Positions 6,237 to 15,592 are shown, numbered from the stretch's first letter. The stretch: 28,160 bases of DNA from CAUYXJ01 sp963577065 (GCA_963577065.1 CAUYXJ010000036.1:1-28160); one strand, 5' to 3'. Program-made: numbers and translations. Notes: generated by a model not told the origin, from the sequence alone.

Positions 6237-7153
6237 CAGCGCTCCTCCGCGGGCACGCGCCGGATCGTGTCGGGCAACACTTCAATGCGACCTTCGCCGA
6301 GGATCAGCTTGGCCCGATCGCCGATGCTGAGCCGGTCGAGGAACTCACGGGGGACCTGGAGGCGGCCCGCCGAGTCGACGAGCACGTACTCGTCGTGAAC
6401 GATGTGCGTGACGCCGCCCAGCTGCTCGACCTTGCGAAAGATCTCCATGCTCGTGCGGCCATCGCGGATGGCGACCACGCGGTTCACGCGCGAAGCGATC
6501 TCGGGGTCGTGGGTGACGATGATGACGGTCACGCCGAAGCGCGAGTTGAGATCGCCCAGCACCTGGTAGACGGTGTCCGCGCCGATCGCGTCGAGCTCCC
6601 CAGTGGGTTCGTCCGCGAGGAGCAAGGGAGGCCTGTTCGCGAGCGCCACGGCGATCGATACGCGTTGTTGCTCACCGCCGCTGAGCTGCTCGGGGCGGTG
6701 GTCGAGGCGGTCGCCGAGGTTGACAGCGTCCAATAGCTCGAGCGCGCGCTCACGCGCCTGGCCGCCCTCCATGCCGTCGAGCATCAGCGGCAGCTCCACG
6801 TTCTGGGTCGCGGTCAGGTAGGGGATGAGGTTGCGCCCGGTCTGCTGCCAGACGAAGCCGACAGCGCTCCGGCGATAGCGGACCATCTCCCCTTCGGACA
6901 TGGTGAGCAGGTCGCGGCCACCGACAAAGGCGCGGCCGGCGCTGGGCTGGTCCAGCCCCGCGAGGATGTTCAGGAGGGTGCTCTTCCCGGAGCCCGAAGC
7001 GCCCACGATCGCCATCAACTCCGCGTGGCGGACCTTCAGGTCGAGGCCGCGGAGCGCGACGACTTCGAGCTCGTCGCTCTTGTAAATCTTGAAGAGATCT
7101 TCGCAGACGATGTACGGGGCGTCGGGCTCGCTCTCGGAGGGCTGTGCTGTCAC
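6236..7153 (-). CDS. ABC transporter ATPase (MacB/LolD type) with C-terminal AbrB-like domain
   Basis: GTG 7153 was chosen: it lies 7 nt after the permease stop and gives a 305-residue protein of normal N-terminal length. A longer open frame back to 7261 would overlap the permease and reads as unrelated sequence. Walker A is GASGSGKS (51-58), the signature LSGGEQQRVSIAVAL (157-171), Walker B LLLADEPTGELD (177-188) and the H-loop THDPE. After the ATPase core, residues 255-294 read EYVLVDSAGRLQVPREFLDR and then a short beta stretch with GDRAKLIL. This matches the SpoVT/AbrB swapped-hairpin pattern (DxAGRxxxPxxxxxxL). In its own family that domain binds DNA or mediates dimerisation; in this protein it may serve dimerisation or regulation. 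It is the second gene of the permease operon. Confidence 0.92.
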   Translation of the reverse strand: MTAQPSESEPDAPYIVCEDLFKIYKSDELEVVALRGLDLKVRHAELMAIVGASGSGKSTLLNILAGLDQPSAGRAFVGGRDLLTMSEGEMVRYRRSAVGFVWQQTGRNLIPYLTATQNVELPLMLDGMEGGQARERALELLDAVNLGDRLDHRPEQLSGGEQQRVSIAVALANRPPLLLADEPTGELDAIGADTVYQVLGDLNSRFGVTVIIVTHDPEIASRVNRVVAIRDGRTSMEIFRKVEQLGGVTHIVHDEYVLVDSAGRLQVPREFLDRLSIGDRAKLILGEGRIEVLPDTIRRVPAEER

Positions 7154-7160
7154 TGCACGC

Positions 7161-10100
7161 CTACAGCTCGCCGATGCGCAAGGCGCGGTGCAGCGCGAGA
7201 CGGGAGTAGAGCCGCACCAGCGCGGCCACGGTAGCAATGAAGACGAGGGCGAGGAGCCCATAGACGGTGAGCACGGTGGTCCAGCTTACCTGCGAGAGAA
7301 GCGGTGGCACCACATCGCTGCCGTCCTCCGTGAGGCTGATGGCGCCGATCATCAAGCGTCCGAGCGGGAACCCAAGGGCGGTGCCCGCGGCCACGCCGGC
7401 GACGATCACGAAGAGCTGCTCGAAGGCCACGACGCCGACGATCTGGCGGCCGGAGAAACCCATCGTGCGGAGAATGGCGAACTCGAGGGAGCGCGTCTGC
7501 GCCGCGAGGTACGAGAACACGATGAAGCCGAGCGCCGTGAGGATCAGCACGGCCCCGAAGGAGAGGAAGAGGATGCCCTCCCAGCTGGCCGCGACCAGCG
7601 GGTCGGAGGACTCCTGCGCGAGGAGGGCCGCGCGATCGAAGGCGCGGCTGGCGCGGAACCCGTTCTCCTCGAGGAATTCCATGGTCAACGTGAGGCCGCC
7701 GACCTCAGCGAGCCAGATCTCGTTCGCGGCGATACTGCCGGCGATGCGAGGGGAGCCGCTGCCTGCCGCCTGGAGCGCCTCCAGATTGGCGACGACCAAG
7801 TCGCGACGGCCGCCGGGGAAGAAGCCTGGGAACAGCTCGAACTGGCCGACGACCTCAAGGTTCACCGCCTGCCGGTTGAGCCGGAAGGCGAGCACATCGC
7901 CCACGCCGGTGCCGGTGGACTCCAGGAAACCCTCGCTTGCGAGCACCCGCAGGGGCGCGCTCGAGCGCCGCAGGCGCACGCCCACGGCGCTCGGGGCAAA
8001 GGCGTCGTAGGTGAATGTCACCTGCGCAGCGTACTGGCCGCGATCGCTCGGGATCTCGGCCCGCGTGATCGTCGTTTCGTTGCCGGCGGAGGCGCCCGTG
8101 ATGGACTGGTAGCGGTCGAGCGACTCGAACGTCTCGACGACCGTGCCGCCATCGATGTCCTGCTCCTCGAAGGCTTCAGGGGGGTAGGCGATGATGTCGT
8201 CCAGGAGCGCGGTCACGCGGCCCGGTGCGGCCGCTAAGCGGCGCACGCTGAGGAACACGGACTCCACTTCGAGCGGTTGATCCAGCCGTGGCGGGCGGTC
8301 CCGGGGCGTCAACGGCCGCTCGAGGTCGACGACGTAGAGGAGCCAGCCGTCGTCGTCCTCGGCGACGGCGTCCTCGAAGAAGATGTATTCGTAAAAGAGG
8401 CCCCGGTCGTCGCGCAGCCGAATCGCGGGCCGGGCGGCGCGACCGGGCAGGGAGATGCGTGTCCAGATGCCCAGGGCACGCGATCCGGGGGGGATCATCG
8501 CCCCGCCGGGGAGGTCCGCCTCGGCTAGCGGTTCGAGGCGCGCGAGCAGCCCTTCCAGCGATCCCCCGAAGTCGTCGCGCCAGAAGGCGGCGTCGACGAA
8601 GCCGTCGCCGACGCCGAGCAGTTCTGTTGTCGAAGATCGCCCGATAGCCGGGATGTAGGTCACGTCCAGGCGGGCGACGGCGGTGGCGCCGTCCAGGCCG
8701 TCTATGGCCTCGAACGCGTTCTCGAGCTGCGTCGCCGAGATGCGGCTGGGCTCGCGGATGTCGACCACACGGCCGGCCGCGCCGGCGGCGTAGGCGGCGC
8801 GATCCTCGTAGCTCCGATCGAGAGTCGCCCGGAAACCTGCAGCGAACATGCCCACCGAGGTGGCGAGCAGCAGCAGCAGGATCAGGCGGCTGTAGTGCAG
8901 CGGGCTTCGGACCATGCGCCAGAGGCTGAGAAGGATCGTCGCCCCACCCAGGCCCCGGAGCGCCCAAGAGACGACGCGCAGAACCAAGGGGAAGAGTCGC
9001 AGAAAGACAAGCGCGATCATCAACATGAAGAGGGCCGGCGAAACGAGCAGCAGGGGATCGGCGGAGAGATCGCCGAATAGGTTTTCCGTCACCAGCGAGC
9101 CGCGCTGACGGAGCTGATAGAAAAGGAACGCACCCACGCCCACGAGGACGAGATCGAGGTAGTAGCGCAAGAAGAGTGGCTGCCGGTCCGGCCGGGCGAG
9201 GCTCTGCTTGTAGTGCACCATGCTCGAACGCGATGCGCGGTAGGCTGGCCAGAGGAGAGCCACGAGGGCCAGCGCAGCGCCGAGCAGGGCCATGCCGAAC
9301 GCCTCGATCGAGAGCGTGACGTTCAGGAAACCGCCGTCGCTCAGATCGGCGAAAGGCGGTGTGGGGCCAAGCAGGCGGATCACGCCCGCGGCCAGAAGCG
9401 GGCCGAGGATCACGGCGATCGCGCTCAGCGCCAGCCCCTCGATCAGGTAGACCGTCATGATCTGGCCGAGGTCGGCACCGCGGCTCTTGAGCAGCGCGAT
9501 CTCGCCCGCTTGGCGCTCGACCACCATCGTCACCACGAGGACGAGGTAGTAGAGCGCGATGCCGACAATCAGGAGCATCAACGCGAACAGGGGCAGACGT
9601 GTGAAGAAGAGCTTCTCCTGGTACTCGGCGATCACCTCGGCGAGCACGGACTGGACCGACGAAAGCTCCAGCTGCGTGCGCACCGAGGCCTTGAGCGCCA
9701 GCAGGTTGCGCTCGACCGACTCCGCATTGCGGCTGTTGATGCGCTCGCTGTCGAGGAAGGCGTACGTCTCGAACGTGCCGTCGATGGAGGGCAGATACGG
9801 CGCGATCACTTCGATGTAGGTGCGTTCGTCGATAATCAGCGGGTACGTGGGCCAGCGCGTGGTGCCGACCACCAGCCGTTCGGCGGCGCGGAACCAGTAC
9901 TCCTCTGCCGGATCGAGGGGCTCGATGAGGCCGACGACCGTCACCTCGAGCGGCGCGACATCGTCGCGCCAGAACGGATGCAGCTCGAACGTGTCGCCGA
10001 TGGAGACGCCGAGGTCGGCGGCGGCGGTGGCGCTGATCCAGGTCTCGAAGCTCGGCCGCCGGCTGGGATCGGTCGTCTTCGGGGCGGGCGTCCGGGGCGT

Positions 10101-10538
10101 GCCCGCGACGAGTGCAACGTGATCCTCGATGTCGGCGAAGAAGAGGAAGTGGGCGCGCGGGCGGAGCTCGTCATCGCGCCTGACCGGTAACCCCGGGTCG
10201 GTCAGGAAGAAGGTGGAAGAGCGGCCGTAGAAGCCCAGCCCCTCGATGAGCTCGCCTCCGTGCCGGAGGAGCAGTTCGGTGGTGGTATTGCGCCGTTCCG
10301 CGTAGAGCGTTGGCTCGCCGTTCTGGCTGTTGCTGAGCACCTTGAGGTCGAGGTCCAGCGGGTCCTCTTGGCGGAGGGTGAAGCTCAGGCCCAGATCTCG
10401 TACCGCGTCGGAGTAAAGGACGACGCTGGACATCAATCCGGCGGCGAGCACCATCCCGAGGATCACCGTCAAGAGCAGGCGCCAGTTGGCTCTGCTGCGC
10501 TGCGCGACGATCCGCAAGAGTGCGGCGAGGCTCTGCAT
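7161..10538 (-). CDS. Large FtsX/MacB-type ABC transporter permease (1125 aa)
   Basis: First gene of the operon, ATG 10538. A membrane helix at about 20-42 is followed by an extracytoplasmic region to about 310. A first FtsX-type helix bundle (about 313-435) contains ERQAGEIALLKSRGADLGQI, the usual cytoplasmic loop of this family. Further helices lie near 458-570. A second large extracytoplasmic region (about 575-985) precedes a last FtsX bundle (about 995-1115) with RSLEFAILRTMGFSGRQIVG. The duplicated architecture fits the fused two-half FtsX-family permeases. The large ectodomain contains strand-rich segments, one possibly of carbohydrate-binding-like type, but I cannot name it. Such systems usually expel lipids, peptides or antibiotics or act on envelope enzymes; the substrate is unknown. 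It is followed after 7 nt by its ATPase. Confidence 0.9.
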   Translation of the reverse strand: MQSLAALLRIVAQRSRANWRLLLTVILGMVLAAGLMSSVVLYSDAVRDLGLSFTLRQEDPLDLDLKVLSNSQNGEPTLYAERRNTTTELLLRHGGELIEGLGFYGRSSTFFLTDPGLPVRRDDELRPRAHFLFFADIEDHVALVAGTPRTPAPKTTDPSRRPSFETWISATAAADLGVSIGDTFELHPFWRDDVAPLEVTVVGLIEPLDPAEEYWFRAAERLVVGTTRWPTYPLIIDERTYIEVIAPYLPSIDGTFETYAFLDSERINSRNAESVERNLLALKASVRTQLELSSVQSVLAEVIAEYQEKLFFTRLPLFALMLLIVGIALYYLVLVVTMVVERQAGEIALLKSRGADLGQIMTVYLIEGLALSAIAVILGPLLAAGVIRLLGPTPPFADLSDGGFLNVTLSIEAFGMALLGAALALVALLWPAYRASRSSMVHYKQSLARPDRQPLFLRYYLDLVLVGVGAFLFYQLRQRGSLVTENLFGDLSADPLLLVSPALFMLMIALVFLRLFPLVLRVVSWALRGLGGATILLSLWRMVRSPLHYSRLILLLLLATSVGMFAAGFRATLDRSYEDRAAYAAGAAGRVVDIREPSRISATQLENAFEAIDGLDGATAVARLDVTYIPAIGRSSTTELLGVGDGFVDAAFWRDDFGGSLEGLLARLEPLAEADLPGGAMIPPGSRALGIWTRISLPGRAARPAIRLRDDRGLFYEYIFFEDAVAEDDDGWLLYVVDLERPLTPRDRPPRLDQPLEVESVFLSVRRLAAAPGRVTALLDDIIAYPPEAFEEQDIDGGTVVETFESLDRYQSITGASAGNETTITRAEIPSDRGQYAAQVTFTYDAFAPSAVGVRLRRSSAPLRVLASEGFLESTGTGVGDVLAFRLNRQAVNLEVVGQFELFPGFFPGGRRDLVVANLEALQAAGSGSPRIAGSIAANEIWLAEVGGLTLTMEFLEENGFRASRAFDRAALLAQESSDPLVAASWEGILFLSFGAVLILTALGFIVFSYLAAQTRSLEFAILRTMGFSGRQIVGVVAFEQLFVIVAGVAAGTALGFPLGRLMIGAISLTEDGSDVVPPLLSQVSWTTVLTVYGLLALVFIATVAALVRLYSRLALHRALRIGEL

Positions 10539-10549
10539 CGGGAGGTGCG

Positions 10550-10555
10550 AGCCTA
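10550..10555 (-). promoter_or_regulatory. Probable -10 element of the ABC permease operon
   Basis: TAGGCT on the minus strand, 11 nt upstream of ATG 10538. The leader is too short for a normal Shine-Dalgarno and none is visible. The same hexamer occurs in front of alr (23433-23438). Confidence 0.4.
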
Positions 10556-10640
10556 GCAGGCGGACGGACTCCCTTCTAGCGTGCCGGCCGGGCCCTTGAC
10601 CCTGGCTGCACGCCGCTGAGCGGGCACCGCCTGCGAGCGC

Positions 10641-10646
10641 TACCCT
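10641..10646 (+). promoter_or_regulatory. Probable -10 element of the divergent permease gene
   Basis: TACCCT, 11 nt upstream of ATG 10658: the mirror image of the arrangement on the other side of this 119-bp divergent intergenic region. No -35 box is recognised. Confidence 0.4.
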
Positions 10647-10657
10647 TGGGCACTGCC

Positions 10658-13600
10658 ATGCGCAGCCTCGCCGCCGTCTGGGCCCTCCTCCTCCGTCACA
10701 GCGCCGCGAGCTGGCGCATGCTGGCGGTGCTCGGCCTGGGCGTGCTCGTGGCCTCGGTGCTCCTAGCCAGCGCGCCCATCTATGCGCGCGCGATGGCCGA
10801 CCTCGGGCTCGATTTCACCGTCCGCGATGAGCTCCGGGACGAGCCTTCGATCCGGGTCGGGATCGAGGCTCAGGCCCTGGGTACGCCCGACACCCTCGCG
10901 GTGCGCGAGGGCGTGTCGCAGCGGATCGATGAGCGGATCGGCTGGTTCGAGCTACGGCGTTCGAAGGTCCTCGAATCGGCGCGGTTGACGTTGGGTGCGG
11001 ACGGGACCGAGCCCCGCGCCGGTTCGCCTCTGGCCGTGCTCTACGCGATCGAGGGGTACGAGCCCCACGTGATGCTCGTGGAGGGCCGGCTGCCCGTGCC
11101 CACGGGCGTCGACGGTCCCCTCGAGGTGGCGATGAGTGAGCGCGCTGCGGCGCTCGCAGGGCTGGCCGTGGGCGAGTCCTTTCTTCTGATCGAGGAGTTC
11201 GACAACTGCGCCCGGATCATTCCCGCGGGCCTCCAGCCGCAGCTGCCCTGCGACCTCGCGAGCGTCGTTCGCTACTCGATCCCAGCGTTGCTCGCGGGGG
11301 TAATCGCGGTCGAGGACCCGGACGCGTCCTTCTGGGCCTCCGGTAGCGCCCGCTTCGTTACGCCCACGCCGCCCCTCGTCGACTCGGCTGTGGTCCTCCC
11401 GGTCATCGCCCACGTGGATGCGGTTCTGGGCGACCTCGCGGCGCGCTACCCCGCGCAGCGGCTCAACATCAGCTGGAACGTGTTCGCGGATGTGGACCGG
11501 CTCGATCGGGGCAACTTCGAGCGTGCCCGCGACGATATCCGGGCGCTGAACGAGGACGTGCGCAACTTCAACGGCTTCGCCTCGAGCCAGCTCATCATCA
11601 CGCTCGATGCGTTCGGCCGGCGGGCGGATTTTCAGCAGGCGCCGCTGACGATTCTGCTCGTGGAGATCTCTGCGATCGCGCTGTTCTACGTGGTCCTGAT
11701 CTCGTTTGCGGTGGTCGAGCGTCAGGCCGAGGAGATCGCGCTCTTGCGCGCACGGGGATCGAGCAACGGGCAGGTCGTCGCGCTCTACGCGCTCGAGGGA
11801 ATCGTGCTGGCGCTGCCGGCCATCCTCGTCGCGCCCTTCATTGCCGGTGGCGCAACGGCGCTGTTGGGGCTCACCCCGGTCTTCAGCGGTATCTCTGACG
11901 GCGAGCTCCTGCCGATCACCTTCCAGCCGCTCGCCTTCCCCTTAGCGGCGCTGGGCGCGCTGCTCTCGATCGTCGCGCTGGCCGTTCCCGCGTTCGTCGT
12001 CTCACGGCGTGGCCCCGCGGGCCAGCGCCGCGCGATGGCCCGCCCCGGAGTCTCCGTCATCCAGCGCTACTACCTCGATGTCGTGCTCGTTGGCTTTGCC
12101 CTGCTCGCGCTCTGGGAGCTGAACGAGCGCGACTCGGTCTACACCCCCTCGTCCACTGGCGGCGTGACGACGGACCCGCTCCTGCTCATGGCGCCGGCGA
12201 TCATCATCGCCGCCACGGCCGCGGCGCTCGCGCGCATCTATCCCCTGGTGCTGCGGGTGATCGCGCGGGCCGTCGTGCCGCTCGTGGGGGTGACGGTAGC
12301 GATGGGGCTCTGGCAGGTGGTGCGCCGCCCCGGTCCGTACGCCCAGCTCGCGGTGCTGCTCATGATGGCCGTGGCCGTCGGTACCTTCGCCGCCAGCTAC
12401 ACCAGCACGACGGAGCGCTCGTATGAGGAGCGCGCGCTCTTCGAGACCGGCGTCGAGCTCCGCGCCAGCGGCAGCGACGTGACGGGGCTGCCGAGCGATC
12501 CCGCTCTCGTCGAGGCCGAGTTGCTCGGCCTGGAGGGCGTCGATGCGGCAGCGGCGGTTCTGCGCCTAGACGGCAATCGGGCCACTGCCGCCCGCTCCGG
12601 TCCAGAGGTGAACGTCCTCGGGATTTCGCAGGAGGCGAGCGCGCTGCTCTGGTGGCGTGACGACTTCGCCGGCAGCTCCTTCGACGCTCTCATTGGGCGG
12701 CTCGATACGGGGGTGATCCTTCCCGGCCTCCCCATCCCGCCCGGTACGACGGAGCTGGTGATCTGGGCGAATCCCGAGGAATCCCGCAACGCCGTCACCC
12801 TCTGGGCGCGGGTCCGCGATGCGACCGGGAGGCACGAGCTGCTCGACTTCGCAAAGCTGGACTTCACAGGTTGGCGCGAGCTGCGCCGGCCCGTAGAAAT
12901 CTCGGGACCGCGCCAACTCGTCGAGCCCCTCGTGCTCGTGGCGCTCATCCTCACCGAGCCCCCAAACCAGTTCAACACGAGCGATGCGGCCGTCTTCCTC
13001 GACGACTTCGGCGGCATCGACGCGCAGGGGGGGCTCACGCTGATCGAGGGGTTCGAAGGGATCAGGCAGTGGGACGCGATCCCGAGCGCCGAGATAGATG
13101 TCGACGACCTCGCGCTGAATTCCGAACTCCCCCGCACGGGTTCCCAATCGGCGCGGATCGGGTTCCGGCGCGGCACCTCGGGGGAGGCGCGGGGGCTCTT
13201 TCCGAGGGACCGCAACGTGCCCCTGCCGATGATCGCGAGCGAGGCCTTCCTCCTCCAGAACGCCCTCGAAGTTGGGCGAGAGGGGCTCCTCGAAATCGAT
13301 GGAATGATCGTCCCGTTCGTCGTTCGCGACGAGTACGAGCGTTTCCCGACGCTGCTCTCCGTCGATGGCGCCTCAGTCATCTTCGACCGCGATCACCTGC
13401 TGCGTTGGGCGCGAATGGTGCGCTCGGGCGGCGGCAGGCTTGCCCGGGCGAATGAGATCTGGTTGGGCCTGGAGCCGGGAGCGGACCGCGAGTTGCTGAC
13501 CGAGGCCTTTGAGGAGGTCGGTCTACGGCGCTTCGTGGATCAGCAGGCCACGCTGGCGTCGGTCGAATCGAACCCGCTCATCGCCGCCAGCGGCACGGGC

Positions 13601-14008
13601 ATCCTCACGATCTCCTTCGTCGCGGTGCTCGGATTGGTCGCCGTCGCCCTGCTCGTCTCGCTCTGGATGGCCGTGCAGCGCCGCCGGGTGGAGTTCGCGG
13701 TGCTGGGTGCCATCGGCCTCACGCGGCGGCAGGTCCTGAGCGTACTCGCGCTCGAGTACGCCATCGTGGGAGCGGTTGGCGTGGTGGCGGGGATCGTCGT
13801 CGGGCAGATCGTGGGCCGCAGGATGCTTTCGTTCCTCGATGTCACCGAAGCGGGGCGGCCGGTCGAGCCGGGATTCGTGCTCGAGACCGAATGGGCCTTC
13901 GTCGCCATCGGCGCCGCTGCGGTGGCCTTGATCTTCGCCGCCGCGCTCGTTGCCGCGGTCCGGTTTATGGACCGGACCACCGACGCGCAGGTCCTCCGTA
14001 CCGAATAG
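10658..14008 (+). CDS. Second large FtsX/MacB-type ABC transporter permease (1116 aa), paralogue of the divergent one
   Basis: ATG 10658 is preferred over the in-frame TTG 10646 because the protein then begins MRSLAAVWALLLRHS, matching the start of the divergent permease (MQSLAALLRIVAQRS). The layout is the same: an N-terminal helix, a first ectodomain, an FtsX bundle with ERQAEEIALLRARGSSNGQ, a second large ectodomain, and a C-terminal FtsX bundle with RRRVEFAVLGAIGLTRRQV. Shared ectodomain landmarks include WWRDDFAGS here against FWRDDFGGS in the partner, and ANEIWLGL against ANEIWLAE. No ATPase gene accompanies it, so it presumably uses the two ATPases of the divergent operon, possibly as a heterodimer with the other permease. 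That pairing is inference. Confidence 0.9.
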   Translation: MRSLAAVWALLLRHSAASWRMLAVLGLGVLVASVLLASAPIYARAMADLGLDFTVRDELRDEPSIRVGIEAQALGTPDTLAVREGVSQRIDERIGWFELRRSKVLESARLTLGADGTEPRAGSPLAVLYAIEGYEPHVMLVEGRLPVPTGVDGPLEVAMSERAAALAGLAVGESFLLIEEFDNCARIIPAGLQPQLPCDLASVVRYSIPALLAGVIAVEDPDASFWASGSARFVTPTPPLVDSAVVLPVIAHVDAVLGDLAARYPAQRLNISWNVFADVDRLDRGNFERARDDIRALNEDVRNFNGFASSQLIITLDAFGRRADFQQAPLTILLVEISAIALFYVVLISFAVVERQAEEIALLRARGSSNGQVVALYALEGIVLALPAILVAPFIAGGATALLGLTPVFSGISDGELLPITFQPLAFPLAALGALLSIVALAVPAFVVSRRGPAGQRRAMARPGVSVIQRYYLDVVLVGFALLALWELNERDSVYTPSSTGGVTTDPLLLMAPAIIIAATAAALARIYPLVLRVIARAVVPLVGVTVAMGLWQVVRRPGPYAQLAVLLMMAVAVGTFAASYTSTTERSYEERALFETGVELRASGSDVTGLPSDPALVEAELLGLEGVDAAAAVLRLDGNRATAARSGPEVNVLGISQEASALLWWRDDFAGSSFDALIGRLDTGVILPGLPIPPGTTELVIWANPEESRNAVTLWARVRDATGRHELLDFAKLDFTGWRELRRPVEISGPRQLVEPLVLVALILTEPPNQFNTSDAAVFLDDFGGIDAQGGLTLIEGFEGIRQWDAIPSAEIDVDDLALNSELPRTGSQSARIGFRRGTSGEARGLFPRDRNVPLPMIASEAFLLQNALEVGREGLLEIDGMIVPFVVRDEYERFPTLLSVDGASVIFDRDHLLRWARMVRSGGGRLARANEIWLGLEPGADRELLTEAFEEVGLRRFVDQQATLASVESNPLIAASGTGILTISFVAVLGLVAVALLVSLWMAVQRRRVEFAVLGAIGLTRRQVLSVLALEYAIVGAVGVVAGIVVGQIVGRRMLSFLDVTEAGRPVEPGFVLETEWAFVAIGAAAVALIFAAALVAAVRFMDRTTDAQVLRTE
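13957..13978. repeat. Perfect 8-bp inverted repeat at the 3' end of the permease gene
   Basis: GGTCCGGT (13957-13964) and ACCGGACC (13971-13978) enclose a 6-nt loop (TTATGG), inside the last codons of the permease and 30 nt before its stop. It could act on the mRNA end in this convergent junction, where the two genes are only 3 nt apart. There is no T-tract, and the codons may explain it by chance. Confidence 0.35.
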
Positions 14009-14011
14009 CGC

Positions 14012-14755
14012 CTAACGCGCGCCTTGCGGCGAGACCAGCACCGCGCTCGCCGCGGCCGGGCTCGTGCCGGGCCGAGCGCGTGTGGCGATGCGGTCGCCGC
14101 TCGCGATCGCGGTGGTGTAGGACGCGACGCGCGAAAGTGTCACCCCGGCGAAGACCTGTACGGAGATCGGGCCGTCCGGGCCGTTGAGGGTTACCAGCGT
14201 TGCGCCTTCGATCTCCCCCGGGGCGACCGTCTCGACGAGGCCCCAGATGATTGGCAGCCAGGTCTTGTCGGGGATGACTTCGTCGCCGACGAAGCCCGCT
14301 GGGGAGCGGGCCAGGCCATCCGCGGCCGGCGCGCTCGGTTCCTGCAGCAAAATGATGTGCCGGATGACGAAGTTCCGGACTGGATCGCTGTTGCCCAGGA
14401 TCGTGAGCCAGTGCCCGGGAGCGATCACGTCGGCGGTCGTCGGCACGAGCGCCTCGATCGTGGTGCCGGCAGCGAGGACCACCGTGAGCGCGTCCGCCTC
14501 GGTGTTCGCGGGGAGGAGGGTTAACTCCTGCCCGTCTGCCTCGCGCACGTCGAAGAGGGCCACTGGGCGCGCTACGTCTGGGACGACGAACTCGCCCGGG
14601 CGGGGTGGGGCGTCGCTCCCCGCCGACTTCGAGACGACGAAGGCGGCGATCCCGCCGCCGACGAGGAGCGTGAGGATCAGCGCGCCAAGAACGACGGGTG
14701 CCCCGATGCGCCGCCGGGCCGGCACCGGCTGCGCGAGCGGCTCTTCGATCGCCAT
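14012..14755 (-). CDS. Single-pass membrane protein with extracytoplasmic domain, function unknown
   Basis: A 247-residue protein. A short, Pro-rich cytoplasmic N-terminus ends in ARRRIG and is followed by one membrane helix (about 19-41, VVLGALILTLLVGGGIAAFV). A strand-rich extracytoplasmic region of about 200 residues follows, with segments such as PGHWLTILGNSDPVRNFVIR and VFAGVTLSRVASY. I do not recognise the domain. ATG 14755 overlaps the SDR stop codon as TGATG, so it is the second gene of that operon. It converges with the large permease across a 3-nt gap. A role beside the neighbouring ABC system is possible but not shown by the sequence. Confidence 0.75.
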   Translation of the reverse strand: MAIEEPLAQPVPARRRIGAPVVLGALILTLLVGGGIAAFVVSKSAGSDAPPRPGEFVVPDVARPVALFDVREADGQELTLLPANTEADALTVVLAAGTTIEALVPTTADVIAPGHWLTILGNSDPVRNFVIRHIILLQEPSAPAADGLARSPAGFVGDEVIPDKTWLPIIWGLVETVAPGEIEGATLVTLNGPDGPISVQVFAGVTLSRVASYTTAIASGDRIATRARPGTSPAAASAVLVSPQGAR

Positions 14756-15531
14756 CAGCGGGCCTTTGAGCCGCCGTCGATCGGGTAGAAGCTGCCCGTG
14801 ATGAAGCCCGCCTCATCACTGCAGAGGAAGGCGACGAGGGCGGCCACTTCGTGCGGTTCGCCGTAGCGCCCGAGGGGCAGGCCGGCGGCGATCGTCTGGC
14901 GGCGGCCTTCGGGATCGTCGGGATCGCCGCCCCGTTCAATCGAGCGCATCATGCGGGTCTCGATCGGGGCGGGGCAGATCGCGTTGACGCGGATCTTGTC
15001 CGCGGCGAACTCAATCGCCGCCGAACGGGTGATGCCGATGACGGCGTGCTTACTCGCCCCGTAGGCGACGAGCGACGGGGTCGCGCCCAAGCCTGCCGTC
15101 GAGGCGGTGTTCACGATCGCGCCAGCCCCGCGTTGACGCATCGCCGGGGCGACCGCCTTCAGGCCGAGCCACACGCCCTTGAGGTTGACGGCGATGACCT
15201 GGTCGAACACGTCCTCGGGGTAGTCCACGAGCGGCCCGACCCAACCTTCGATGCCGGCGTTGTTGAAGAAACAATCGATGCCGCGGAAGCGCTCCAGCGC
15301 CTCCTGCACATAGCGCTCATGATCGGCCCAGACGGTCACGTCGGCGCCGACCGCGAGGGCTTCGCCCCCGGCTGACTCGACGGCGGCCACGGTTTCGTCG
15401 AGGGGGCTGTTCGGCAGGTCGACGGCAACGACGCGCGCGCCCTCGCTGGCGAAGCGCTCGGCGGTGGCGCGGCCGATGCCGCCCGCCGCCCCGGTGATGA
15501 CGACGACTTTGCCCTCGAAGCGGTCGTTCAT
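14755..15531 (-). CDS. Short-chain dehydrogenase/reductase (classical SDR, FabG-like)
   Basis: A 258-residue classical SDR. The cofactor motif is TGAAGGIG (13-20), with NNAG at 90-93 and catalytic Ser144, Tyr157 and Lys161 (YGASK). The C-terminus has FITGSFYPIDGG, typical of the 3-oxoacyl-ACP reductase-like group. An Asp at the end of strand 2 (VVAVDLP) suggests NAD(H) rather than NADP(H). ATG 15531 was chosen because it gives the standard length and has GGGAG about 9 nt upstream; the open frame continues much further but runs antisense through the lipoprotein gene. The substrate cannot be told. It is first in a two-gene operon with the membrane protein. Confidence 0.93.
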   Translation of the reverse strand: MNDRFEGKVVVITGAAGGIGRATAERFASEGARVVAVDLPNSPLDETVAAVESAGGEALAVGADVTVWADHERYVQEALERFRGIDCFFNNAGIEGWVGPLVDYPEDVFDQVIAVNLKGVWLGLKAVAPAMRQRGAGAIVNTASTAGLGATPSLVAYGASKHAVIGITRSAAIEFAADKIRVNAICPAPIETRMMRSIERGGDPDDPEGRRQTIAAGLPLGRYGEPHEVAALVAFLCSDEAGFITGSFYPIDGGSKAR

Positions 15532-15592
15532 AGGTCTAATCTCCCGTTGGTCGCCTGCGGAACCGCTGTGGGCTCCTTCGCGGACAGGCCCG

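Noticed and set aside
7089..8237. 382-codon open frame on the plus strand
   Set aside because: Antisense to the large permease, whose helices and FtsX motifs are unmistakable on the other strand.
9213..10190. 325-codon open frame on the plus strand, His/Arg/Asp-rich
   Set aside because: Antisense shadow of the same permease.
12397..13380. 327-codon open frame on the minus strand, Ser/Arg-rich
   Set aside because: Antisense shadow of the second permease.
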